The notes under the pieces: generated by a model
Told to the model about the DNA's origin: nothing
Database searches by the model: none
What the model saw: only the letters and a program-made list of their open reading frames with translations
Shown here: positions 8,660 through 16,535 of the stretch, one piece after another
Layout of the letters: each line of letters opens with the position of its first letter
Position numbering within the stretch: position 1 is the first letter of the stretch
From: Colwellia sp. M166
Lineage (GTDB): Bacteria > Pseudomonadota > Gammaproteobacteria > Enterobacterales > Alteromonadaceae
NCBI RefSeq assembly: GCF_024585285.1
Contig: NZ_CP040755.1
Span: 2,108,001 to 2,172,000 of the forward strand
DNA length: 64,000 bases
Direction of reading: 5' to 3'
Program-made: the position numbers and the translations under genes

Positions 8660-9707
8660 ATTTATTAACAGCGGTTGCTAAAGAAAAATTTTTGGTAATA
8701 TACTCTCTTGCTGATAATCCAAATGCTGTTACTTGTTGCACGTTTTCACTAAGATGACACAGCAATTTAGCTAATTGCTCGTGATCGTCATAATCTACCA
8801 ACCAACCATTTTCATTATGTTTTACAAGCTTAGGATTACCTCCAACACTTGTTGCGATCACCGGCTTACAGTAGGCCATAGATTCCATAATAACGAGGGA
8901 TAAGCCCTCAGTTTCAGACGTAACAACTAAACAATCGAACGTAGGGTATATTTGATCACGTTCCGTCACCATTCCATAGAAACGAATGTTAGCTTCAAGC
9001 AAATTGTCTTTTGCAAAAGCACGCAGTTTCTGATCGCACTCACCGTCACCAAAAATATGAAGCTGGATTAATTGCTGAATTTCTTTAGGTAATATCGAAA
9101 GAGCTTTTAGTAGAGATATTTGATGTTTTAATGGTACTAGTCGGCCCACACTACCAATATGAAGTTTATTTTCTGATACGCGGTTGACTGAAACTAAATC
9201 AGGTAATAACACACCGTTATCCACAACGCTCATTGGAATATCATGCCAAGGATAATTTGATTTAAAAATCTCCGCTGACTCTTGAGAAACAAATGACATG
9301 GCTTTGATATAAGGTTTAAAATTCTGATGAATTTTTTGCCACTCCAAAGAGTTGTTTGGTGCAGCACCATGACGGGTATAAACACATCGATTACCGCCTA
9401 TAATTTTCATCACAATTGACAGTGGTTTTAAGGCATAAGCGGTATGGATATGAATTATATCGAATTTTTTTAAGGTAAGTAATATTTTCAATTGCCCAAA
9501 AAAAGACGCAGCTCTTTCTATACTATGAACTTCTATAGCTTTACTTTTTGCTATTTCAACTAACGGATCGTCATTTGAACTGAATGATAAAATAGCAACT
9601 TCGTTTCCTAAGGAAAGTTGCTTCTCGCCTAAATCTATCACAAAGCGTTCAGCGCCACCGACATTTAAACTGCTAACGATATGGATAATTTTAAGTTGCT
9701 TTGTCAT
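8637..9707 (-). CDS. family 4 glycosyltransferase, exosortase A-associated (paralogue of 1737-2792)
   Basis: A 356-residue GT4 enzyme, first gene of a three-gene minus-strand operon. Motifs: SLNVGGAERFVIDLG near residue 12, YTRHGAAP in the first domain, HIGSVGRLVPLKHQ, FGDGECDQKL, and SETEGLSLVIMESMA containing the donor-binding E-x7-E pattern. It is clearly homologous along its whole length to the enzyme at 1737-2792, so the locus carries two diverged copies that probably act on different residues of the same repeat unit. The next gene starts inside its last 23 bases. The ATG at 9707 has no perfect Shine-Dalgarno sequence but aligns with the family start. Confidence 0.87.
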   Translation of the reverse strand: MTKQLKIIHIVSSLNVGGAERFVIDLGEKQLSLGNEVAILSFSSNDDPLVEIAKSKAIEVHSIERAASFFGQLKILLTLKKFDIIHIHTAYALKPLSIVMKIIGGNRCVYTRHGAAPNNSLEWQKIHQNFKPYIKAMSFVSQESAEIFKSNYPWHDIPMSVVDNGVLLPDLVSVNRVSENKLHIGSVGRLVPLKHQISLLKALSILPKEIQQLIQLHIFGDGECDQKLRAFAKDNLLEANIRFYGMVTERDQIYPTFDCLVVTSETEGLSLVIMESMAYCKPVIATSVGGNPKLVKHNENGWLVDYDDHEQLAKLLCHLSENVQQVTAFGLSAREYITKNFSLATAVNKYAEIYQK

Positions 9708-10001
9708 TCTTATATTTATAATTACTTAATATGTGTAAATATAATAGTAGAGATATTCATAAGAATATATAAGATAATGAATATTGTTTCACCCAATAGC
9801 CGCTTTCATTTATTTATATTCCTTTGAAGGAAGCTATTTTTCTATTTAAATATTACAAACTCGCTGTTATTATTAAAAAATATAGCAGAATACTAATTGA
9901 GTGTTTTCCCATATTAACATTTAATTAGTAAAGAGGCTCCTGCGCTTACCCTTAATAAAGACTATTCAATATCTGACAAATTTTTTCAAGGAAAGTATAA
10001 T

Positions 10002-11060
10002 TTGACACTTAAAATATCTTGGAAAATCATTAAAAGCATTGATGAATTAGTCACTTATAAGTCGCAATGGCAAAAACTTGCTAAAAATTCACCAGACGGT
10101 TTTTTTACTTCCCCAGAATGGTTATTAGAGTGGATTAATGTCTACTGGCAAAAAAGTTGGCAATTAAGCGTTATTATTGGCACTACTGATGACACTTTAT
10201 CAGTGCTAGCCCCCTTTTATATACAAAATAAAAAAGCGTTCGGCATTACCTACAAAGCACTATTTCCAATAGGGCAAGGTGAAGTGGAACATGCAGAAGT
10301 CGCCTCAGAGTATCAAGATATATTAATAAGCATTAAACATGATGAAATACATGCAAAAATCGCGAATCAAATTAAAGCGTTAACATATGACAACCTCACT
10401 TGGCGTGCAATATCCAAGCAAGCTAATCTGCTCAAAATTAGTAAACACTTACCTCAAGCTAGAGTAAACGTTGCCGGTACTCGCTATGCTATTTATAACG
10501 CATGTTCCAAAGAAGTTTTACTTAGTAAAAATAATCGATATAAGTGGAACAAGTGCAAAAAATTGTTATTGGAAAACAATGCAGATTTTTTCTGGTGTGA
10601 CACGGATCAACTGCAAGACCATTGGCTGAAATTAAAAGAAATTCATACGCAAAGATGGCGACTAAAAAATAAATCAGGAGCATTTACCAGCGCAGACTTT
10701 AATATTTTTCATCAAAACCTAATAAAACAAGGCTTATGTAAAATAAGCATTTTAAAGATTAAAGGAAAATTAGCGGCAATTAATTATTATTTAATCGGCG
10801 ATAATTGTTTATATTTTTATCAAAGTGGCTGGAAAAATAACTACGCTTCATTGTCACCAGGTTTTTCTTTACACCAGTGGAGCATTGAAAATAATGCCTT
10901 AGATTGTTATGACTTCATGATGGGGGAGCACCAGCAAAGTTACAAAAATAGTTATAGCTGCAATCAAATTGCTGATATGTTTACAGTCAGGCAGGAAAGG
11001 CAACTTTTTAAATACTGGCTGTGTAGGTTGCAAAAAAAACTAGCCTTGAAATTTAATTAA
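10002..11060 (+). CDS. FemAB/GNAT-like acyltransferase (BcsL/CelD-type)
   Basis: A 352-residue soluble protein of the GNAT_acyltransf_6 / FemAB-related type found in exosortase A loci. The C-terminal half has the typical pattern KEIHTQRWRLKNKSGAF, then ISILKIKGKLAAINYYLI and FYQSGWKNNYASLSPGF, where Y-Q-S/G-W and the S-P-G segment form the acyl or aminoacyl donor site. Such proteins transfer an acyl or aminoacyl group to polysaccharide or peptidoglycan precursors. The start codon is TTG at 10002; it is preceded by AAGGAAAG with normal spacing, and no ATG gives a better fit. It is followed 60 bases later by the Wzy-like gene. The donor and acceptor are unknown. Confidence 0.75.
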   Translation: MTLKISWKIIKSIDELVTYKSQWQKLAKNSPDGFFTSPEWLLEWINVYWQKSWQLSVIIGTTDDTLSVLAPFYIQNKKAFGITYKALFPIGQGEVEHAEVASEYQDILISIKHDEIHAKIANQIKALTYDNLTWRAISKQANLLKISKHLPQARVNVAGTRYAIYNACSKEVLLSKNNRYKWNKCKKLLLENNADFFWCDTDQLQDHWLKLKEIHTQRWRLKNKSGAFTSADFNIFHQNLIKQGLCKISILKIKGKLAAINYYLIGDNCLYFYQSGWKNNYASLSPGFSLHQWSIENNALDCYDFMMGEHQQSYKNSYSCNQIADMFTVRQERQLFKYWLCRLQKKLALKFN

Positions 11061-11120
11061 CAGTTAGTACTTACTAATAAAATCAAACACCATAAAAATC
11101 ATCTAACGGACTTATTTCCT

Positions 11121-12428
11121 ATGGCACGGTATCAACCAGAAGTTAAAGATAAAAACTCTACCTTTGCCTTTTTTTCTCTATTTCTTTATGCGGCAGCTGT
11201 GTTAATCCGGCCTCATGAAATGTTTTTAGCTTCAATTGAATGGAGCATAATAATGTATTTCGCTATTATTTCATTTCTCGCGGCACTCATTAATCAAAGG
11301 CCACTCAATGTTGCTCCTCAACACATCATGCTGTTTTTATTATACCCTCTTATTATACTCTCAGGCTTTATTAATGGCTCTGGAATGTGGGGGATATCAC
11401 AAGCAAATATGTACTTATCTACTACCATTATTCCTTTATTTCTCTTCAGCAACTGCATCTCTAGTATTAAACGCCAACACTGGATAATGATCGTTTGCTT
11501 AGTCGCAAGCTTATGTATGATACACAATGGTCATGTACAACAAACTGATACATTATGGCAAGGCTGGGCTTTAAATACCCAGGCATACCACCTTCCAGGC
11601 ACTGACGCTAGGCGTATTACTTATCTTGGTTTTTTTAGTGATCCTAATGATATAGGAATGTTTTTTGTCATGAACATTCCCTTTATTTTATATTTTTATG
11701 CAAAAGGAAAATTATTTACAAAAACAATGATGCTCATAATACTTGTTTGCGTACTTTATGGCGTATATATAACTCACTCAAGAGGTACAGCACTTGGTGT
11801 TGTGGCCCTTATAGGCACTTACTACTTAGTGATGAAAGCAGGAAAAAAGTTATTCTTTGCTGCGCTATTATTTGCACCAATTGCTTTAATGGTACTACTT
11901 ATTTTACAAAGTAATGTTGACGAGTCGGCGCGAGGACGCCTTGAAGCCTGGTATTTTGGCATACAAATGCTAATATCTTATCCCTTAGGTATCGGTAAAG
12001 GCGCCTTTGTTGATCATCACGGCTTAACTGCACATAACTCTTACGTTTTAGTTGCTGGTGAGCTTGGTTTTATAGGTTACTGCCTTTGGGGCGGAGCCTT
12101 AGTTTTTACCATCATGTCAGGATTTTTATTCATTAAACATACAAAGTTTAAAGTTGACTTAACCGAAGAACAAAGAAATGAATTAGCAATTAATAAAACC
12201 CTGTTTTTTTCAATGACGGGCTTTATGGTAACGGGCTTCTTCCTAAGCCGTTCATACACTGTCTTACTTTTTATTTTTATGGGTATGACCATCGCGTCAC
12301 ATTACCGAGTTGTCAAGCTACTCCCCGAACTTAGCCAATTTATTAATAAAGCATTAGTCATCAAATCGATATTCTATAGCTGGGCCATCATTATTGTGGT
12401 TTATCTCGCCTTGAAAATTGCTCTTTAA
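11121..12428 (+). CDS. O-antigen ligase/polymerase family protein (Wzy-like)
   Basis: A 435-residue polytopic inner-membrane protein with about ten helices. The large periplasmic loop carries the Wzy_C signatures: ITHSRGTALGV near residue 220, then ARGRLEAWYFG and GIGKGAFVDHHGLTAHNSY with the conserved His and the H-N-S/T-Y element. Proteins of this family either polymerise repeat units (Wzy) or ligate glycan to an acceptor. In exosortase A loci a related member is described as a putative O-glycosylation ligase (TIGR03097). Since it is the only such gene in the locus, it is probably the polymerase; this choice is inference. It is convergent with the deacetylase gene at 12440. Confidence 0.85.
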   Translation: MARYQPEVKDKNSTFAFFSLFLYAAAVLIRPHEMFLASIEWSIIMYFAIISFLAALINQRPLNVAPQHIMLFLLYPLIILSGFINGSGMWGISQANMYLSTTIIPLFLFSNCISSIKRQHWIMIVCLVASLCMIHNGHVQQTDTLWQGWALNTQAYHLPGTDARRITYLGFFSDPNDIGMFFVMNIPFILYFYAKGKLFTKTMMLIILVCVLYGVYITHSRGTALGVVALIGTYYLVMKAGKKLFFAALLFAPIALMVLLILQSNVDESARGRLEAWYFGIQMLISYPLGIGKGAFVDHHGLTAHNSYVLVAGELGFIGYCLWGGALVFTIMSGFLFIKHTKFKVDLTEEQRNELAINKTLFFSMTGFMVTGFFLSRSYTVLLFIFMGMTIASHYRVVKLLPELSQFINKALVIKSIFYSWAIIIVVYLALKIAL

Positions 12429-12439
12429 TTAGCTAGATT

Positions 12440-13228
12440 TTATCGACGCATCCTAAGTCGAAATCGAGCGTATAATGATGAAAAATTGTTTTTTGCGAAT
12501 TTTTTAAGATTCCAATAAGCGTACTGCCATATTTGTGCGATCGTTAAAGATTTACTGGCCAACGCTAATACCTGTGTTGCTGACGTACCGCGCGTAACAG
12601 CATAACGTCCAACTATCTGACAACCATCAATTTCGTAAATAGTTTTCTGAGGTTCTGAAGTAAACAGAGACTTGTAACCCACCTCTGCAGCCGAATGTTC
12701 GATATCTTTAGATAAAAAACCTCCTGGCACAGATGCTGTTTCAACTTCTTCACCTAAAATAATTTCAAGTTTTTCTTTACTTTTTTTCCACTCATTTATT
12801 AGTTCTTGATAACTACAGCTACTAATGCGCTTTGGGTGAGAGCAAGAATGACTACCAATGACATGACCGCGTTTTCGTAACTCTACAATTTCTTCTTTTA
12901 TTAAAAATCCTGGTGTCCCAATATAGTCGGTGGAAATAAAGAAAATACCGAGCCAGCCTCTAGCTTCTAGTAAACTAGCAATAGTGGTCAAAAAACTGCT
13001 CCCTCCATCATCAAATGTAATATAGAAAGCAATATCATTTTGTTCATTTTTATGAAGCAGTGTAAGGTCTTCCGCTTTATAGCTATACTTTGCTTTTATT
13101 GCATCTAATTGTGCAATAAATTCATTTTCATCTAATTTGTAATAATCTGCATCACTACTCTGAAAACCAGAACTTTGATAATCATTATTTTTTACTACAT
13201 CATGATACAATAACGTTATTGCTTTCAT
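12440..13228 (-). CDS. polysaccharide deacetylase (NodB homology domain)
   Basis: A 262-residue carbohydrate esterase family 4-type protein without a signal peptide. Motif 1 is ITFDDGG (Asp73, Asp74) and motif 2 is GSHSCSHP with metal ligands His127 and His131, so the metal site is complete. Members remove N- or O-acetyl groups from sugars. Its ATG overlaps the TGA of the upstream formyltransferase by four bases (ATGA at 13225-13228), so the two are translationally coupled. Together they suggest exchange of an N-acetyl for an N-formyl group on a lipid-linked or nucleotide sugar, which is an inference from the pairing. Confidence 0.88.
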   Translation of the reverse strand: MKAITLLYHDVVKNNDYQSSGFQSSDADYYKLDENEFIAQLDAIKAKYSYKAEDLTLLHKNEQNDIAFYITFDDGGSSFLTTIASLLEARGWLGIFFISTDYIGTPGFLIKEEIVELRKRGHVIGSHSCSHPKRISSCSYQELINEWKKSKEKLEIILGEEVETASVPGGFLSKDIEHSAAEVGYKSLFTSEPQKTIYEIDGCQIVGRYAVTRGTSATQVLALASKSLTIAQIWQYAYWNLKKFAKNNFSSLYARFRLRMRR

Positions 13229-14016
13229 TTACTCGGGCCTTTTACATAACTATTTTTCCATAGAATATATTTACTTAACCATGGTTGCCCCCACGTTCCT
13301 GAATGTCTTCCCTCCACACCTAGTGGCACAGCTAACCCTTGGTAAATTTCAATGAACTTATCTTTAATGGCATCTAAATTATCAAAGACCACTTTAGCTT
13401 GAATCGTATTATGTGTTTCTTGTAGTAAATCAAAATCGTTTTTGAAGTAACCGTATATAGGGCCTGTATCTATCCCCTTATCTACTTTTAAAAGGGTCAT
13501 CCCTATGTTGTCATAATCTTCATTTACCATCGCCCAAAAACAACCGTGAGCATTTCTATATTCTGGACAAATCCCAGGGTGCATAACAAAAGTGCCTATT
13601 TCAGCTTGAATAAAGACATCTTCCTTTAAAATGCTTTTACACCGGGCTATAGCGAAATCATGTGGAATAGACTGTAAAAAAGCGATTGTATCATCACTAT
13701 TAGGTGACTGTGTTTGATGTATTTTAGTATCTATGGGGATTTCAGGATATTTAAGCCTTAATTCATTTATTGCTTCTAAATTGTATTTAACATCCCGCTT
13801 AGCCATGAATAATTTATAATAGAGTCTGAACATTAATACATCGACAAACCCCAGAATGCCTGAACGTTTAACCTCCATTTTTATACGTTTTGTTATCCGT
13901 GATGAGTTTTCAGAGATTATCACAATGCCAGCTAACTCTGAAAATGACGCTAACCATCTTGCCATCCCTTCATTTGTCAAGGGCTCGTCATCATGGCAAA
14001 TTAATACGAACTTCAT
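13225..14016 (-). CDS. formyltransferase-family protein
   Basis: A 263-residue protein of the formyl_trans_N family. The signature lies at FVMHPGICPEYRNAHG (about 143-158) with catalytic-type His146, followed by LKVDKGIDTGP with Asp183, the third member of the usual Asn-His-Asp triad. The Asn normally two residues before the His is Val144 here, so the activity may differ from standard N10-formyl-tetrahydrofolate-dependent transfer. Sugar N-formyltransferases of this fold modify amino-sugars in surface glycans. It is the first gene of a two-gene operon with the deacetylase, overlapping by four bases. Confidence 0.78.
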   Translation of the reverse strand: MKFVLICHDDEPLTNEGMARWLASFSELAGIVIISENSSRITKRIKMEVKRSGILGFVDVLMFRLYYKLFMAKRDVKYNLEAINELRLKYPEIPIDTKIHQTQSPNSDDTIAFLQSIPHDFAIARCKSILKEDVFIQAEIGTFVMHPGICPEYRNAHGCFWAMVNEDYDNIGMTLLKVDKGIDTGPIYGYFKNDFDLLQETHNTIQAKVVFDNLDAIKDKFIEIYQGLAVPLGVEGRHSGTWGQPWLSKYILWKNSYVKGPSK

Positions 14017-14152
14017 ACATAAGTCCCTTAAGTAAATTCAAGCGCACAAAAAAACTATTTTAACTTCATAGACTATTTTGCTCAAGGCTGTATTACTTAT
14101 ACTTTTATTTATGTAAAATATCATGCATTAAATAAAATAGGTTTAAATATAC

Positions 14153-15292
14153 ATGGATATAATTTTTTGGTCTTGTGCGTTCATATTAGCATATACCTTT
14201 GTAGGGTATCCTTTAATACTTAAAGTGCTAACATTTAGAAAGTCGCGTACAAAACTGCCTGAATTAAAAGATGCAGAATTACCAGCCCTTTCAATTATTC
14301 TATGTATATATAATGGTGCTAACCAATTAAAAGCAAGAATAGATAACTTAAAAAAAAGTGACTACCCACAAGATAAAATCCATATTATCGTAATTTCTGA
14401 TGGTTCAACAGATAATCCAGCAGCAATAATTAACGCATTAAACCACCCTAATTTGACTTTTATAGAGTATGAAAAAAATAAGGGAAAATCTAATGCTCTA
14501 GCTATTGCATTATCACAAGCAACAACCGACTTAATTGCATTTGCGGATATTAGACAAACATTCTGCACTCACGCTTTAAAAAATATGGTAAAACACTTTT
14601 TAATTGACGGGGCTAATATTGGTGCTGTTTCTGGGAATTTGAAAATCGAAACAGATAGCGATAATAATGAAAGTGATCCAGGGTTATATTGGAAGTATGA
14701 AAAGTGGATTCGAGAAAAAGAAAGCGAACTCCATTCTATGCTTGGCGTAACCGGTGCAATTTATATGGCAAAACGCTCTCTGATCCCAGATATTCCGTTA
14801 GATATATTGTTAGATGATATGTTCATTCCGATGGCCATTGTAGATAAAGGTTACAAAATAAAATTTGAACCTTTAGCCATAGCAATTGATACTAGCTCGT
14901 CTTCAACCGCAGAGGAGTTCCACCGAAAGGTCCGCACATTGGCTGGTAACTTTCAGTTAATATCTAAGTTACCTTGGTTAATGTCACCTCTACGTAATCC
15001 TTTATTCTTTCAATTTTTTTCACATAAAGTTTTACGATTAATAATGCCTTATAGCTTGCTAGCAATGCTAGCAACTAGCTTATTATTAAATGGCTTTATC
15101 TACCAACAAATATTTGCTCTCCAAGCTATCTTCTATTCATATACTATCTTGGCGTATTGCATGATTAAGTATGGCCTGAAGTTACCTTTGGCTTCAGTAT
15201 GCATAAGTTTTTGTAGTCTTAATTTAGCAGCCTTGATAGCAGGTTGGAAATACTTATATTTAAGTGCTGATCAGATATGGAAAAAACACTAG
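14153..15292 (+). CDS. membrane-bound family 2 glycosyltransferase
   Basis: A 379-residue GT2 enzyme with one N-terminal membrane helix (2-24) and two or three C-terminal helices (about 300-372). The catalytic domain shows SIILCIYNGANQLKARI, then VISDGSTDN, FADIRQ (DxD equivalent), LDDMFIPM (catalytic acid region) and RKVRTLAGN, which resembles the product-binding Q/R-x-x-R-W motif of processive or single-addition membrane GT2 enzymes. It probably adds a sugar at the cytoplasmic membrane face. The last 185 bases of the gene recur as a decayed copy at 16313-16482. An open frame that begins at 15264 overlaps its 3' end and belongs to the following pseudogene. Confidence 0.87.
   Translation: MDIIFWSCAFILAYTFVGYPLILKVLTFRKSRTKLPELKDAELPALSIILCIYNGANQLKARIDNLKKSDYPQDKIHIIVISDGSTDNPAAIINALNHPNLTFIEYEKNKGKSNALAIALSQATTDLIAFADIRQTFCTHALKNMVKHFLIDGANIGAVSGNLKIETDSDNNESDPGLYWKYEKWIREKESELHSMLGVTGAIYMAKRSLIPDIPLDILLDDMFIPMAIVDKGYKIKFEPLAIAIDTSSSSTAEEFHRKVRTLAGNFQLISKLPWLMSPLRNPLFFQFFSHKVLRLIMPYSLLAMLATSLLLNGFIYQQIFALQAIFYSYTILAYCMIKYGLKLPLASVCISFCSLNLAALIAGWKYLYLSADQIWKKH
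15108..15292 (+). repeat. direct repeat copy A: 3' end of the GT2 gene
   Basis: This segment, coding for the C-terminal membrane helix of the glycosyltransferase at 14153-15292, matches 16313-16482 almost base for base. Shared blocks include GCTCTCCAAGCTAT, CTTGGCGTATTG, GGTTGGAA and TATTTATATTTAAGT-type strings. It is the intact copy. Confidence 0.85.
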
Positions 15293-15897
15293 TGAAGCGA
15301 ACTATAATATAAATCATGCTAAAAAAATAATTACCCGAGTCAGAAATCAAGGCTTCATGTCTACAGTCGCTTATTTCGCCTGCACAGTATTATTAGAAAA
15401 ATTAGGTGTAGAAATTGTACTATTATTTGTGAGTAATAAAACGGACAAAGTAGTCAATGACAAACGTATCAGCCTTTTCATGCATGACGAGAGCTTGCCA
15501 AAAAATTTATTAGTACAAATTGAAGAAAAATACGGCTCTAAATACATAGAGAAAATGAATTCTAAGCGTGAAGCAGGCCAGATTATTGCTATCGCTAGTA
15601 TCGGGGAATGTACGGCAAGTATAGCGTGGCTATCTAAAATAACAGAATCAACCTCACATGTAACAACGACCTATTGGGTTATACATGGCTCTTTAACGTT
15701 TGCCGAATACAGAAGTAAGCAACTCTACCCTAGTATGAAAAAATATTATCTAGCTTTGTCGCACAGTCAAAACTTCAATCAAAAATTTATATATTGAACC
15801 TTCCTAGACGAATAATAAAGCATCAATCAATTGCATTAAAAAGTGTGGGTTCTCCAATGCCGGTATTCTATTTCATTCCGAGATAAAGTTCTCATAA
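15264..15897 (+). pseudogene. GNAT-family acetyltransferase pseudogene
   Basis: The frame from a GTG at 15264, or more plausibly from ATG 15358, to a TGA at 15795-15797 encodes about 145-177 residues with the GNAT look: WVIHGSLTFAEYRSKQLYP resembles the acetyl-CoA-binding Y-R-G-K-G-L-Y-P loop. The normal C-terminus continues in the +1 frame after about 15785: IEPS, a TAG at 15805-15807, then TNNKASINCIKKCGFSNAG, which fits the last helix and strand of GNAT folds, ending at TAA 15895. A frameshift plus a nonsense codon therefore break the gene. The N-terminal region also overlaps the preceding glycosyltransferase stop, so its own start may have been lost. Confidence 0.75.
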
Positions 15898-15901
15898 ACA
15901 A

Positions 15902-16274
15902 ACGTATAATAAATGGGTAGCACATGTTCCAATCTATAAAATTTCTCGAATTATTTCAGGTGTACAGATCCCCAGGGGAACGAAAATTGGGGGAGGGCTA
16001 TTTTTACCTCACTTTGGAACAATAGTGATATATAAAAAAGCAACTTATGGTAAAGTTTATTCCTATATCACTACAATAGTAAAGGTGAAAATAGCGAAGA
16101 CTTAGGTGTACCTTGCATCGGAGATAACGTGAAGACATCCTCATGGGCCATTGTTTTAGGTAGTGTAAAGGATTGGAAATAATGTAACGATTGGTGCAGG
16201 TGCTGTAGTCGTAAAAGCCTCCCCCTGACAATACAGCCGTCGTAGGTAATCCCGCAAGAATTATTCATCAATAA
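15902..16274 (+). pseudogene. serine O-acetyltransferase-like (left-handed beta-helix) pseudogene
   Basis: Translating piecewise gives a recognisable hexapeptide-repeat acetyltransferase: IPRGTKIGGGLFLPHFGTI (near 15965-16024), then after a frameshift GENSEDLGVPCIGDNV (from about 16087), then after a one-base insertion near 16171 IGNNVTIGAGAVVVK (16172-16216), then after a shift in the C-run near 16220-16226 PDNTAVVGNPARIIHQ, ending at TAA 16272-16274. At least three frameshifts are needed, and the N-terminus lacks a clear start. The intact protein would have O-acetylated a sugar or serine. The antisense open frames over this stretch are shadows. Confidence 0.82.
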
Positions 16275-16312
16275 TATCGAGAACCCCAAATAAAGAAACT
16301 ATGATTTACTAT

Positions 16313-16482
16313 AAATACTTGCTCTCCAAGCTATATTCTATTTATATACTCTCTTGGCGTATTGAATGCTTAAGTATGGCATGAAGTAACCTTTGGTTTC
16401 AGTATTTATAAGCTTCTGCAGCCTTAATAGCCGGTTGGAAGTATTTATATTTAAGTACTGATGAGTTATGAAAAAGCATTAG
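16313..16482 (+). repeat. direct repeat copy B: decayed duplicate of the GT2 3' end
   Basis: A degenerate second copy of 15108-15292 with several substitutions, a deletion of about 11-15 bases in the middle and stops in the original frame. It ends with a TAG corresponding to the stop of copy A. The two copies flank the GNAT and serine-acetyltransferase pseudogenes. This implies that a larger duplication or a second related glycosyltransferase gene once lay here and was mostly deleted. Confidence 0.85.
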
Positions 16483-16535
16483 ATAATTAATGCTGATATT
16501 TAAGCATTTCCCTTACTTAATCTTCTAATGATTTA

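Noticed and set aside
12715..12740. TGGCACAGATGCTG resembling a -24/-12 sigma-54 promoter
   Set aside because: It lies inside the deacetylase coding region, the spacing to TGC is off by one or more bases and no gene starts downstream on that strand.
16004..16289. Two overlapping minus-strand open frames of about 72-75 codons
   Set aside because: They lie antisense to the serine acetyltransferase pseudogene, whose ordered hexapeptide motifs are on the plus strand. They have no start signals or recognisable domains.
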